Of a DNA stretch of 64,000 bases, positions 1 through 9,754 are shown piece by piece. The stretch comes from Trichomonas tenax (taxonomy: Eukaryota > Parabasalia > Trichomonadida > Trichomonadidae). The stretch is taken from contig JALKBU010000077.1 of NCBI GenBank assembly GCA_023091735.1, positions 1 through 64,000 on the forward strand, in the 5' to 3' direction. A program made the position numbers and the translations under genes. The notes under the pieces are model-generated. The model did no database searches, was not told where the DNA came from, and was given only the letters and a program-made list of their open reading frames with translations. Position 1 is the first letter of the stretch. Each line of letters starts with the position of its first letter.

Positions 1-523
1 TAATCCAAAATTTGGATTACTTCGAAAAATCACAATCTATATACTACTTGGAATGCACTTTATTTTAAATAGAATACATTTCTACATCATTAATTCAATT
101 TGTACGATTATTTTCTGACGATCTTTGCTCAAATTGAATCTGTGATTTTTATCAAAAATTTATTACAGAAAACTGTCTGTGAGGTCCATGCGTGGATAAA
201 ACTACCAACGATTCAATCAAAATTAACCCTATTATGAAAATTTTTCAAAAATTGTGAAAAACAATTTTGGTCATAAATTTCGCCTACAAATGTATTTTTC
301 TTGATATGGAGAAAAGTGAAGTTATGTCAAAAAAATTATTGCATAAATCTTAAAGAAAAACGATTGTACGCATAGGATAAATTTCTATCGTCCGTATTTT
401 TTATCGTCGCGCCTTCTGAAAAGGTTATTTCATGCTAGCAAACTCCAAAATACGCTTATTGATAATTTATTTAGTTTTAAATGGTTTACATTTATCCCTT
501 CAAATTCGAACCAAAAGTTTTAA
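1..523. other. Intergenic, upstream of the amino acid permease
   Basis: AT-rich leader with no gene that I can support. It ends in TTTTAAATG, in which the ATG is the permease start; the same start context recurs at other genes in the window. No tRNA-like fold or repeat was seen. Confidence 0.5.
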
Positions 524-1951
524 ATGGATCCAATAGTTGAAGATTTACCTGCTCCAGAGGCAATTGATCCACAGGTTGACGAGCAAGGCGATCCTCTGAT
601 CATTGAGGATGAACATCAGGTGTCATCACACCACGACGACCTCCCAACAGACAATGTCGATGAATCCGGTCTTCCTACGTTTGAAACTGTCTATCAGACC
701 CAAGCAACCCTCGACCAGCCGGAGCCTAATAAGGAAAAGTTCAAATCCCAAAGGATTGGAAGAACAGCGACGTTTTTCAATCTCATTAATACTCTGGTCG
801 GTGCTGGTATCGTGTCAGTTCCAGCAACATTCACATCTTGCGGTGTTGGGCCGACGATTATGCTGCTTATTTTGAGTGCTTGGCTTTGTTTCTTCGGTGG
901 AGTCACTTTGATCGGCATCCAGAGAGAATTGAACGCCAAGGGCATAACAGAGATTGCTAGCAGGGTCCTCGGCAAGTGGGCTCAGCATACTGTTTCCATT
1001 CTCCAGTTCATTTTCTGCTTATCTTGCACTGTCGCTTATTTAATCATCGGTGCTAACCAGATTGTGTCGTGGATGAAGCTCGCGAAGGTCAACATGAACG
1101 GACTTTGGAAGTGGGCCCTTGTAGTTTTGATTTATTGGGCGATTTTACCAGGAATTATGACATTCCCAAGACATGTGTCATGCCTCTCTAAGTTCGCCAT
1201 TCCCTCGGTGTTGGGCGTTATTCTCTATTTCATTGCAATTATCATTCGCGCATCTCAAAAATTGAGTCTTCCCGGTTATCCACCAGAAGATACCATCGGC
1301 ATCAAGTTCGGTATGGGTTTGTTTACAGCTTTCGGTGTCCATGCTTTGACTTTCTCGTTACAAATCGTTATGATGCCAATTCTTGCCCCTTACAACCCAT
1401 CTGTTCGCAAGAGAGTTCGCATTGTCGGATACACATTCATGTCGTGCTTTTTAATCATCGTTATCCCAGGTCTCCTTGGTTATTTGATGTATGGACAGTC
1501 AACATCTTCAGACGTTCTTTCTTCATTCCCAAATAACGACATTTTCATGATCTTCGTTCGTATAGGTATGTTCATCTCTGTCAGTGCTTCTTATCCGGCC
1601 ATCATCGTTTCTATGGTTGCTTCACTCGGTGGTATGATTTGGAATGAGAGCCTTCCTGAAGAGATGCCAACAAAGCACAGACTTATCTTAATTCCATCGA
1701 TTAACGCAATTGTTATTGTTATCGCTATTTTCTTACAAGATATTAAGCCAATTCTCGGTGTTGGTGGTGCCCTCGGTGGCTGCATCGTCGGTTTCGTCTT
1801 CCCATCACTTTGCAGGCTTGTTCTTAGAACCAATCCTCTCACATACTGGATTAACATCCTCCACATCATATTTGTTATCTTTGGTGTTGTCGCTGCCATT
1901 CTTTGCACATACTCATCTGTTAAGGATGCCATTGCTGCTTTCTCCAAGTAA
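524..1951 (+). CDS. Amino acid/auxin permease family transporter (AAAP, SLC36/38-like)
   Basis: A 475-residue polytopic membrane protein predicted to move amino acids across the plasma or an endosomal membrane. An acidic, cytosolic-looking N-terminus of about 75 residues precedes roughly 11 hydrophobic segments starting near residue 84. The first segment carries FFNLINTLVGAGIVSVP, the typical first-helix signature of the AAAP family (Pfam Aa_trans), where an unwound GxG helix binds substrate in related carriers. The length fits the family, which is usually 400-500 residues. The start is the first ATG of the frame, in a TTTTAAATG context. The frame is intact and ends in TAA. Family assignment is from motif and topology. 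The substrate, and proton versus sodium coupling, cannot be read from the sequence. Confidence 0.85.
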   Translation: MDPIVEDLPAPEAIDPQVDEQGDPLIIEDEHQVSSHHDDLPTDNVDESGLPTFETVYQTQATLDQPEPNKEKFKSQRIGRTATFFNLINTLVGAGIVSVPATFTSCGVGPTIMLLILSAWLCFFGGVTLIGIQRELNAKGITEIASRVLGKWAQHTVSILQFIFCLSCTVAYLIIGANQIVSWMKLAKVNMNGLWKWALVVLIYWAILPGIMTFPRHVSCLSKFAIPSVLGVILYFIAIIIRASQKLSLPGYPPEDTIGIKFGMGLFTAFGVHALTFSLQIVMMPILAPYNPSVRKRVRIVGYTFMSCFLIIVIPGLLGYLMYGQSTSSDVLSSFPNNDIFMIFVRIGMFISVSASYPAIIVSMVASLGGMIWNESLPEEMPTKHRLILIPSINAIVIVIAIFLQDIKPILGVGGALGGCIVGFVFPSLCRLVLRTNPLTYWINILHIIFVIFGVVAAILCTYSSVKDAIAAFSK

Positions 1952-2070
1952 TTTAGTTATTAGTAAGTTAAAAATATATTATTTAATCAACTACATTCTA
2001 TAAAAATACAAAGCAACATTATAATTGATAGTTTTTGTTGAAATCTTTATATTCATACATTAATATAAAA

Positions 2071-3486
2071 TTATTCAGTCTTTGTTTCTTGATTTTCGAC
2101 GTTTTCTTCTGGTTTAATCTCTTCACCGGAAGCTTCATTGGTGATTAATACTATTTCTGGATTCTCAGAGTCTGAATTTCCTTCAAGTAAGTTATTTTCA
2201 TCTGTTTGAGCCTTCTCTGTGATAGAAAGGTTATGAACGAAGATAGAGAACAAAGCTCCCCATCCAAGGACTATAGCTGTCCATATAACATAGTATTTCA
2301 CTGCGTAATTCTTCGTAAACCAAATGATAACGAAGCATAGCAAAGAAGTTGGCAATTTAACAGTAGTCATGATGTAATTCCTGATTCTACCAGGATAATA
2401 CATCTTCCTCAGCTGTATAAATATACCCTGTGACGAAGAAATGATGGTTGATGCGAAGCTAAGCAACAAAAACACAGCGATTTTGTTCTCGAAGTTCATG
2501 TAAATCAAAACCATTGCGCAACTTCCTACCAACATGAACAAAACTGTCCAAAGTGTGACAGGAAGTGAGCCTGATACTAGTGAGAAGATCTGTGCAGCAA
2601 TTAAATCTAAAACTCCAAAAGAACCTTGAACGTATCCCATTGGAGGTTTATGTGTAGAAGTGAAAAGAAAAGCAGACATATGGTGAGACAACAAGTTGAT
2701 TGCCATTGAAAAGGTGATATCGATCATAATAACAAGGATATTCGCTGGCTTCTCAGTGAAAAATAATTTCAGATCATTGAAGTCACCTATTAAAGTCTTT
2801 TCTTCTGGTTTCTGCTGTAGGTGGAGTAAGTAGACGATTAGTATTATAGCGCAAAGTGGTGTAGTGATTCCGAATGAATAAATTGCTTCAATACCGTATG
2901 TTTTGACGATTTTTTGACTTATTGGTGATGTAACCGATTGTATTAACAATGATGACATAACGCGAAATTCGTTGAAAATGTAGTTCGAATTATATTGTGG
3001 TGGTAAAAGCATTTCTTCGGTCATCCAATAGTCCATCAGTGCCATCATTGATGTTGGCATCGCAATGCCTTGTAAACAGCCAGCAAGCACAAATAAAATG
3101 TATTTGTCGGAAAATGCTAAAATTACTGAGTTAAAGCAGTAAATCAATGAAACGCAAACGCAAAGTGTGGCATGGCCGAACTTTTTGAGTAATAATGGCA
3201 TTATAATATTCCAAATTGCGACAAATATATTGGCATAACCAAAAATCTCGGCTATTTCTGAATGTTTGAGTCCTTTTTCGAGGTATAATTGGTATTTATA
3301 AGGAATTTGTAAATGGAATACGAAAAATATCGCACATTGACATGCGAAAAATCTGACCAATAAGGTTTTCAAGTCTTTAGGTATCGCAGAGCCGGCAATG
3401 AACCTCTTGTGAAGGACTATTAACACTGCGATGACTAAAAAGATCCTAAACACCCAAATCACAACATCATCGAATAAAACATTCAT
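2071..3486 (-). CDS. Major facilitator transporter, MFSD5-like
   Basis: A 471-residue polytopic protein with about 12 hydrophobic segments and a hydrophilic acidic C-terminal tail of about 50 residues. The N-terminal third contains LQIPYKYQLYLEKGLKHSEI followed by a helix, and later YWMTEEMLLPPQYNSNYIF. Both resemble, in spacing and character, the WLQAPYLYKLYQ and AWYIHEH segments of the MFSD5 (molybdate-anion transporter, DUF791) family, from my knowledge of that family. Molybdate transport is inferred only from this resemblance and is uncertain in an anaerobic protist; a generic MFS carrier remains possible. The start is the first ATG. It runs head to head with the glycosyltransferase-like gene at 3978, sharing a 491 bp divergent upstream region. 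Confidence 0.65.
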   Translation of the reverse strand: MNVLFDDVVIWVFRIFLVIAVLIVLHKRFIAGSAIPKDLKTLLVRFFACQCAIFFVFHLQIPYKYQLYLEKGLKHSEIAEIFGYANIFVAIWNIIMPLLLKKFGHATLCVCVSLIYCFNSVILAFSDKYILFVLAGCLQGIAMPTSMMALMDYWMTEEMLLPPQYNSNYIFNEFRVMSSLLIQSVTSPISQKIVKTYGIEAIYSFGITTPLCAIILIVYLLHLQQKPEEKTLIGDFNDLKLFFTEKPANILVIMIDITFSMAINLLSHHMSAFLFTSTHKPPMGYVQGSFGVLDLIAAQIFSLVSGSLPVTLWTVLFMLVGSCAMVLIYMNFENKIAVFLLLSFASTIISSSQGIFIQLRKMYYPGRIRNYIMTTVKLPTSLLCFVIIWFTKNYAVKYYVIWTAIVLGWGALFSIFVHNLSITEKAQTDENNLLEGNSDSENPEIVLITNEASGEEIKPEENVENQETKTE

Positions 3487-3977
3487 AATTTTAAAAAAAA
3501 TATTGAAAATTCCAAAAATGATTTTAAAATCGCCATTTTATCTATTATTTATTTTTCATTTCAAGATTCGTAATAATCATTCATTTTATATTTTAGATTT
3601 TCTATCTTTATACATTATTGAAAACAACAAAATTCAATTTTCCACATTATAAACTTTGAATCAAATAAGATTTTTCTGAATTGATGTATTAATTCATTCC
3701 TCCTGAGACTGCTGAATGTTGGGTTTTCTTGTTGCTGCTTAAAATATAAATATATAAGTCAATCTGAGGTGTTATAGCTTTTTCTTTACATGCATGTACA
3801 CTTGATTGAGCAAAGTCGATAAGCTTAACGATTTATCAAAAGATTAAACAGCAACAATAAAGGCATTTCTATGCAGGACATTGTGTTAAAGAAAGAATAG
3901 GTTTTGCTAAGAAAAAACTGAAATAAAGCATCAAAAACATCATCGAGAAAAATATATTTTTATTTGTACCGGTACAA
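3487..3977. promoter_or_regulatory. Divergent intergenic region with two palindromes
   Basis: This lies between two divergent genes. At 3783-3798 is a near-palindrome of the form TTTACATGCATGTACA, which joins two half-copies of the CATGTAAA word found upstream of many genes here. At 3963-3978 there is a perfect 16-base palindrome (TTTGTACC and its complement) whose last base is the A of the downstream start codon. No gene was seen. Confidence 0.45.
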
Positions 3978-4901
3978 ATGTTAATTATCGGACGGCCATA
4001 TTTAGCGTTTGCTATTCCTTTGTTATTAGTTTTGGTTATCCCTATCATATTCCTTATCACTTACTATCATATGTTCTACATTTTAGGCGAAGGAGATGGA
4101 ATGTCTCCATATGGCGAGATTCGTCCAAAATACGACTCAAACACTTCGATAATATTCTACGCTCCAGTTAATTCATCGCGAAAAAGGAAACCAGACCACA
4201 GAACGAGGCTTTGGGAGAAACAATTAAAAGATTTTGCTGGAAGATTCCAAAGACACTACGTGGGAAGGTTCCCGCCGATAAATGGCTTCGAGCTATTGAA
4301 TTTTACTGAAGGAGCTGAATTTGACGATTTTGATTATTGCATTCGCTTAACAAATACCATTAATCATTTTAAGAAGAACTATGAAGACTACAAATGGTTC
4401 GTTTTTGCCGATTCTATGACATACATTAACCTTTCAGTTTTATTAGACCATTTTAGTTTCATTGAGAAACTGAACGATCCAATGAAAGATGAATTGGTTG
4501 CATACGGTTTAACAAAAATCAACGATACTGTTTATCCTTATCAAAAAACTGGCTTAGTTTTTTCAAATGCAGCTGTTCGTGCAATTAAAGATCACGATTT
4601 ATCGGTAGATCAGTGCGAATACAATATGCTCAATGATATATTGATGAATATTATCAAGAAGAAATCATTCCTCGATTCTAAGTATTTCGTCGAAATGCCA
4701 TTATCAAACATGCAGACTGTAGCTTCAGCAAAGTACGATAATCTTAACAAATGCACATCTATCGCTATTGGACTTCACGTTCCAATATTTTTCAATCTTG
4801 GAAAGTACGATTACTACACAATGCAGAATCTGTTTCGTATCCAAAGAGTTAAGCTCGGTGTTACATGGAATGATACTAGATATGAGTTTTGTCGATTCTA
4901 A
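3978..4901 (+). CDS. Type II membrane glycosyltransferase-like protein, degenerate GT31/C1GALT type
   Basis: A 307-residue protein with one N-terminal hydrophobic anchor (about residues 9-30) and a lumenal-type domain. The segment YKWFVFADSMTYINLSVLLD aligns in position with the KW-x-ADDDTY-x-N signature of Fringe/core-1 galactosyltransferases (CAZy GT31). The acidic metal-binding triad is replaced by ADSMTY, and the downstream GG-x-GY/GW loop is YPYQKTGLVFS, so the catalytic metal site appears damaged. It converges tail to tail, 74 bp away, with another GT31-like gene on the minus strand that keeps more of the motifs. I infer a paralogue that has lost or changed activity, perhaps an inactive partner or chaperone. 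Start: the first ATG. Confidence 0.55.
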   Translation: MLIIGRPYLAFAIPLLLVLVIPIIFLITYYHMFYILGEGDGMSPYGEIRPKYDSNTSIIFYAPVNSSRKRKPDHRTRLWEKQLKDFAGRFQRHYVGRFPPINGFELLNFTEGAEFDDFDYCIRLTNTINHFKKNYEDYKWFVFADSMTYINLSVLLDHFSFIEKLNDPMKDELVAYGLTKINDTVYPYQKTGLVFSNAAVRAIKDHDLSVDQCEYNMLNDILMNIIKKKSFLDSKYFVEMPLSNMQTVASAKYDNLNKCTSIAIGLHVPIFFNLGKYDYYTMQNLFRIQRVKLGVTWNDTRYEFCRF

Positions 4902-4975
4902 TTTTTCATATTTTTATAAATTCTGTTTGTATTGATTAGATTAACATGGAAAGTAGTATTTTTACAAACAAAAAA

Positions 4976-5953
4976 CTAATATATTCTACATAATGTTGCC
5001 CAATGTGGTTTAAATGTGACAAACACATTATCAGGGACACTGTTCATAATATCATACCCATGTATAATTGGTATTGTGTCTTTTCTGCCTGAGTGCCAAA
5101 CTATTATCTTATTAAATTGAATTGGAGTGTTTGCAACGTGTGTTCCCTTTGGACAGTATTCTAACATCGAAAAATTATTCAATGTTAATGCTTCTGTTGA
5201 GAAATCATCAAGCCTTGTGCCTAATATTCGTGGTTCATGAACTTTTTCATCAGTAAGGTTAAAAACTCGTATCATGATATCAGTGATAGTGTCATCACCT
5301 CCAATTCCTTGGAAGTATGTATCAACAATTTGCTTCTCGTGCTTTTGAAAAACTTCAGCGGCTTTTCTAGACATTATCCATCCAGATCCGCCATGAATGA
5401 ATGCAAAATCTTCATCTATACGACATAGTTGTCCAATTAGGACAATATCACGTAAAGGATCGTATTTTGATTCCAGATCATCGAAAAACCTTTGTAGTTT
5501 GCGAACGTCTATAAAACAGTCTTCTGTTGTTCGAATGTACCATCTGTATGTGGTATTTTTGTAGAATCTATTTATAGATTCGATGAATGCGAATGCAAAG
5601 TTTTGGTCTTCGCGTAATTCTGGTTTTGTAGAGAAAATCATCGATCTTTTCGTGTATTTGGATATGTTTGATGATGTAAGAAAGAGAAATTCCGAGTTTG
5701 GAAATAAATGAATAAAATCTTTTCCCCAGTATCTATAAGAAACGATCATTCTCGATATATTTCCTGGCGTAACAATGAGAAAGTTCATTGAAATTGACAC
5801 ATTGTAAAGAGGATACCTTGATATTGCAAATCTCAGTGTATTTATAGGAATAAAGCGGAAAAAGAATGAAACTACACTGTATATAACCAGTATAAACAGT
5901 GGAATGAGAATACTATTCTTCGTATTTCTCCATCTTTGACCAAGAAAATGCAT
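4976..5953 (-). CDS. Fringe-like / GT31-type glycosyltransferase
   Basis: A 325-residue type II membrane protein from the ATG at 5953; the open frame runs further upstream only through a TTG. A hydrophobic anchor lies near residues 13-35. The motif YRWYIRTTEDCFIDVRKLQR is in the place of the DxD-bearing strand of Fringe and core-1 beta3-galactosyltransferases; TEDCFID keeps an acidic pair where most members have DDDTYV. IHGGSGWIMSRKA matches the GGAGY-x-S loop that contacts acceptor and donor in that family. This suggests a Golgi enzyme extending O-linked or similar glycans, using UDP-hexose by analogy. Sugar specificity is not readable. Its neighbour at 3978 is a convergent, more degenerate relative. 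Confidence 0.62.
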   Translation of the reverse strand: MHFLGQRWRNTKNSILIPLFILVIYSVVSFFFRFIPINTLRFAISRYPLYNVSISMNFLIVTPGNISRMIVSYRYWGKDFIHLFPNSEFLFLTSSNISKYTKRSMIFSTKPELREDQNFAFAFIESINRFYKNTTYRWYIRTTEDCFIDVRKLQRFFDDLESKYDPLRDIVLIGQLCRIDEDFAFIHGGSGWIMSRKAAEVFQKHEKQIVDTYFQGIGGDDTITDIMIRVFNLTDEKVHEPRILGTRLDDFSTEALTLNNFSMLEYCPKGTHVANTPIQFNKIIVWHSGRKDTIPIIHGYDIMNSVPDNVFVTFKPHWATLCRIY

Positions 5954-6050
5954 TTGCAAAGATGGTGATGACTTCAAGAAAATATTATAAAAATCTCATT
6001 GATTTTTATTTAAAAAGTGATAGAAAACATGATTCATCATATTTTTTATA

Positions 6051-6737
6051 ATGAGTTTAATTTATTTTGGCGCTGGAGGAATTGCTCCTCTTATTTCCGT
6101 CGCTTTGCCTGCAGTAATAAAGAGTGGGTCCATAAAGACCAGTGATGGCGTGTATTTGCCCACTCAAATCTTAATTTCTTCATCGCCGTTCTCGATTTTC
6201 TTTATATTAGCGGCTTTTGGATTTTTCGTTGCAAACTACAAAGGTCTTTTATACTCATTCGATGTGTTTTCAAACGCACCAACTGTTACAAAGCCAATAT
6301 TTAAATCAATTTTAACAACAATTAACATGATCACAAATTTCTCAGTATTAGCATTATCAATCATCGATTATCAGCACTTCCAAACTATTAATACGATTCT
6401 TTACGCAACATTTTTGATTTCGCTTATAATATATTTCATCTTACTCGATTTATCAAATGACAGATGCTTTTATACACCATCGACAGTATATTGGGTTGCT
6501 GATTGCACGCTTTTATTTTTAGTTATTATTCATCTCGCTTATTCATTCACAATATTCCATTATGCAGATATTTCAATGCTCAACACATCTACAATTTTCG
6601 GATATATCGTTAATATTCTCGTTTTCCTTCGCTTTTCTGCTTTATATTTCGAGGTTAAAGACAGAATCATCATTTTTGCAGATGAAACTCCAGAATATGA
6701 CGACGATGACGATGATGACCAATACAAGGAAGACTAA
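6051..6737 (+). CDS. Small polytopic membrane protein, unknown
   Basis: A 228-residue protein with about six hydrophobic segments and a strongly acidic C-terminal tail including a run of seven aspartates (near residues 217-223). Topology and size recall the Frag1/DRAM/Sfk1 group of six-span proteins, but no decisive motif was recognised, so this is only a suggestion. The start is the first ATG, and the divergent gene on the minus strand begins 97 bp upstream, so the two probably share a promoter region. The frame is intact and ends in TAA. No signal for function beyond membrane location. Confidence 0.6.
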   Translation: MSLIYFGAGGIAPLISVALPAVIKSGSIKTSDGVYLPTQILISSSPFSIFFILAAFGFFVANYKGLLYSFDVFSNAPTVTKPIFKSILTTINMITNFSVLALSIIDYQHFQTINTILYATFLISLIIYFILLDLSNDRCFYTPSTVYWVADCTLLFLVIIHLAYSFTIFHYADISMLNTSTIFGYIVNILVFLRFSALYFEVKDRIIIFADETPEYDDDDDDDQYKED

Positions 6738-7023
6738 TTTAATAGATATGTTAAATAAATATTGTTATTTTTCTATTTGACTATGAATCTTATACATTTA
6801 TATAATAATAGAGGAGTGTGTTGTAGATTTGGCAAGATCTTTGGATAAGAAAAAAAAATAATTTTGAAGAAAAAAAATATCTCAATGTTTGGACAAAATT
6901 AAGCTGCACATGTTTTAATTTTTGGACGGAGATAAAGACAGAACCAAAACTAAGAAAGATATGCATTCTTCAGTTTAACACAGTTTAGAAAACTGCTTTT
7001 TGGATTCCAAAATTCATTTTTAA

Positions 7024-9027
7024 ATGACTTCTCCGCCGCCTTATGATGAAAAGAACGACGTTGGGTCTGAATATGAATCATCTTCGTCAATAAAATCGTT
7101 ACATTCTGCTAAAAATAATATGAAATCAAGGGAATTTTCAAATCATAAAGAAAATTCGAAGAAAAATACATCTGAAAACACGACACAGAGCAAAAAGAAG
7201 CACGGACATCACAATCATTCGTCTCAACAAAACACATTAAACAGTCTTCACACAGAAAATACACGAACAAGCGAATATTTTGGAAATGATTACTCATCAG
7301 AATCAGCATCATACAGTTCACACTGTGGCATAGCAGATGCTAAAAATATGCCAGATGTTTTTATTTCTTCAACTTTATCTGAAAAGAAACAAAGGAGCCA
7401 ATTAGAAGTTCAACCATCGATGATTGAGTGCTCAAATACATCTGAAGGTGATAAAAAACAAAATGTTAAAGACGAAAATAATTCATCTGAAGAAAAAAAG
7501 GCAACAAATTCGAAAAACATATCAGAAGAAGATAAATCATTACATACACTACCAATACGCATTGATAACAACTTAGATTCTGAAAAATCACACAAGAGTG
7601 AGAAAAAATCAACACATTCACATTCATCGAGAAGCAGCCACTCAAAAGCATCAACACGTTCAAGATCTCATCATGGAGATGAAGAATCGTTACATTCACG
7701 CTCAATTCACGAAGAAAATAAATCGCATCATTCAAAAGCACATTTCGATGATGAGAAATCATTACATTCACAATCCCTACATGAAGAAAACAAATCTCAT
7801 CATTCAAGGTCTGTCCATGATGAACCAAAGTCATCAACACACTCAAAATCCTTCAATGAAGTTGATAATGCAATAATGTCCCCTCAAGTTACAACTCGTT
7901 CAATTCCTGCTGATCAGTTCCAAGTTATCGATCCTCCTAAAGAAGAAGCTTCTCCTGTTGGTGAGAAATCTTCTGATGGATGGAGTGCAATATCTAGGAA
8001 CACTTTAGAAAGTGAAACAGGAGTCGATGATTACGAAGCAAAGCGTTTGATTCTTGATTACAAGAATTTGATCAGATTAAGAGATGATCAGCTACTCAGG
8101 AATCATCGTATGCTTAAGGAGCTACATGATCAATATGCGATGACGAATGAGATGGCTAAAACGCAAGCAAAGATTGACATGCATATCAAAGAACATGTCA
8201 ATGATGCGGAAAAAGTCAAAGAACTTGAAAAAGAGAAGGAAAATCTTTCCAAAATGAACGAAGAAAGACGCACAAAATACGAATCTTTGATTGCAAGAAT
8301 CAAAGAACTAAGAGAACAAATCGATGCTAAAAAGGCATACTTGAATGATAAAGAAGAAACAATCAAAGTATTAGAAGAAGGAGTCGCTATTTTGAATCCA
8401 ATGGAAAACGAAATCATTAAGGCTAAGCAGCAAAATTCAGATCTTTCCAAACAGATAGAAGTCCTAACAAAGAAGACAGATGAGATATTGCAAAAGAAGA
8501 ATACAGTTCTCGCTGATTGCAAGAGTAAGAATGAAGAAATATCGGTTCTCGAGAAAGAAGATGCAAATAGATTGTTTGCTGTTGAACAACTTGGACATAT
8601 TCGTGATAAAATTGGTATAGCTTCATTAATGCATCGCAAATTAACACGCGAAAATGAAGCCATTTCTCTGAAGATTGCTTTAGATGCAAGCAGAGCTGAT
8701 CCTAAATCTAAAGCTTCTATGGGTGATGCTTCGAAACAAATCGATAAATTAGACAACTTGAAGCAGAAGTATTCAACAACAATAGACAACCAATTAGAGG
8801 AGAAATCACAGCTTCAAAAGCAGTTAAAGAGGTTAATCTATGAAATACAGAAGCAGAAGAAGCCATTTAAGCAAATCACAGAGTGCAAGAGACCAATCAA
8901 ATCACCGAAGAAAGAAAAGCCACCAGCTGCGCCAACACCATTATATAAGCCTCAACCAAGGACACGCGGCACTCCTTCGATAAGATCTTCCAATACTCCA
9001 TTCTCTTCTATGAATTTATTTACTTGA
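7024..9027 (+). CDS. Large Ser/His-rich and coiled-coil protein, unknown
   Basis: A 667-residue protein in two parts. Residues 1 to about 330 are hydrophilic and rich in Ser, His, Lys and Glu; they contain an imperfect 24-residue tandem repeat built on SLHSxSxHEENKSHHS (DNA 7687-7830). Residues 340-640 form a long heptad-rich coiled coil with IRDKIGIASLMHRKLTREN near its end, somewhat like the coiled-coil domain of ciliary CCDC96/CCDC113 proteins, though I cannot confirm this. The C-terminus is basic and proline-rich. It is probably a cytoskeletal or flagellar/basal-body structural protein (inference). The start is the first ATG, in a TTTTTAAATG context. The frame is intact. Confidence 0.75.
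   Translation: MTSPPPYDEKNDVGSEYESSSSIKSLHSAKNNMKSREFSNHKENSKKNTSENTTQSKKKHGHHNHSSQQNTLNSLHTENTRTSEYFGNDYSSESASYSSHCGIADAKNMPDVFISSTLSEKKQRSQLEVQPSMIECSNTSEGDKKQNVKDENNSSEEKKATNSKNISEEDKSLHTLPIRIDNNLDSEKSHKSEKKSTHSHSSRSSHSKASTRSRSHHGDEESLHSRSIHEENKSHHSKAHFDDEKSLHSQSLHEENKSHHSRSVHDEPKSSTHSKSFNEVDNAIMSPQVTTRSIPADQFQVIDPPKEEASPVGEKSSDGWSAISRNTLESETGVDDYEAKRLILDYKNLIRLRDDQLLRNHRMLKELHDQYAMTNEMAKTQAKIDMHIKEHVNDAEKVKELEKEKENLSKMNEERRTKYESLIARIKELREQIDAKKAYLNDKEETIKVLEEGVAILNPMENEIIKAKQQNSDLSKQIEVLTKKTDEILQKKNTVLADCKSKNEEISVLEKEDANRLFAVEQLGHIRDKIGIASLMHRKLTRENEAISLKIALDASRADPKSKASMGDASKQIDKLDNLKQKYSTTIDNQLEEKSQLQKQLKRLIYEIQKQKKPFKQITECKRPIKSPKKEKPPAAPTPLYKPQPRTRGTPSIRSSNTPFSSMNLFT
7687..7830 (+). 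repeat. Two 72-bp tandem repeats inside a coding region
   Basis: Two adjacent 72-base units encode 24 residues each, beginning SLHS and sharing HEENKSHHS. They differ at many third positions, so the protein repeat is conserved better than the DNA. Degenerate partial units occur on both sides (for example DKSLHT upstream and STHSKS downstream). Confidence 0.75.
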
Positions 9028-9166
9028 TGTATTTTTTAACTTTGTTATAAAATTATTATATTTATGTTTTTTAATAAATAGTGAATTTTTATTGTAAGAC
9101 GACATAGTATTACATACAAGAAATCTAATAGGATATGAACAAAGTACCGAATTTTGACTCAAAATA

Positions 9167-9526
9167 TTAATTGAATCTAGTACGCATTTTAAGCGCGTTG
9201 TCAATATCACGCAAGTTACCTGCATAGCCGTTGGCGTGACCTTTGACCTTCTTTTCATCAACAAACATTGGTGTATTTGCGAACATATCTGGTAAGATGA
9301 AAAAAACGATGTTTGAGCCTCGAATGTAGATTTTATCAATATGGGAATCCTCTCCGCGTGAATTTGTAAATGTAACTTCGTGTAATTCGACATTCATTGT
9401 ATCTTCTGAACCAATTAGAGTTCCTCTATATAGCTCACCCTGCTTAGTTTCGACTGTGACGATGAAACCATCGGCTTCATGGAGCAGCATAGTTATTGGT
9501 GAAAATTCCGGATGAGCTCTTTTCAT
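9167..9526 (-). CDS. SNRPD3: Spliceosomal Sm protein Sm-D3
   Basis: A 119-residue Sm-fold protein. The Sm1 motif is in HEADGFIVTVETKQGELYRG with GTLIGSEDTMNVEL after it. The Sm2 motif is IYIRGSNIVFFILPDMF, whose IRGS is the diagnostic RNA-binding signature. The order and the PDMF extension match Sm-D3. It is part of the heptameric ring on U1, U2, U4 and U5 snRNAs in the nucleus, so the organism still splices introns even though genes here are nearly intronless. I start at the ATG at 9526 because the longer frame begins with TTG. It is divergent from RER1, with three copies of the TGWCATGTAAA motif between them. Confidence 0.92.
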   Translation of the reverse strand: MKRAHPEFSPITMLLHEADGFIVTVETKQGELYRGTLIGSEDTMNVELHEVTFTNSRGEDSHIDKIYIRGSNIVFFILPDMFANTPMFVDEKKVKGHANGYAGNLRDIDNALKMRTRFN

Positions 9527-9650
9527 AAAAATGAACAAAAAGTCAAAAAATCAAACAAACAACATAATTAACAATCAAAAATAACTTTAATTTATCCTTT
9601 TGATGTTTCGCAAAAATATGACTTACTTTTGACAAATAAACTAATAATTT

Positions 9651-9711
9651 TGTCATGTAATATTAATCAAAAAATCTGACATGTAAAAATGGCGGCAGAT
9701 TGTCATGTAAA
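9651..9711. promoter_or_regulatory. Triple TGWCATGTAAA motif between Sm-D3 and RER1
   Basis: Three copies on the plus strand at 9651 (last base differs), 9677 and 9701, spaced 26 and 24 bases apart. They lie 44-104 bp upstream of the RER1 ATG and 125-185 bp upstream of the Sm-D3 ATG. The same word occurs upstream of other genes in this window, so a shared transcription-factor site is inferred. Confidence 0.6.
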
Positions 9712-9754
9712 CCGCAATAAAATTTTTAGGCGACACTTTTTACAAAATTTTAAA

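Noticed and set aside
498..512. Minus-strand GGTTCGAATTTG, similar to a tRNA T-loop
   Set aside because: The rest of a tRNA would have to lie inside the permease coding start, and no cloverleaf arms are present. No tRNA was found elsewhere either.
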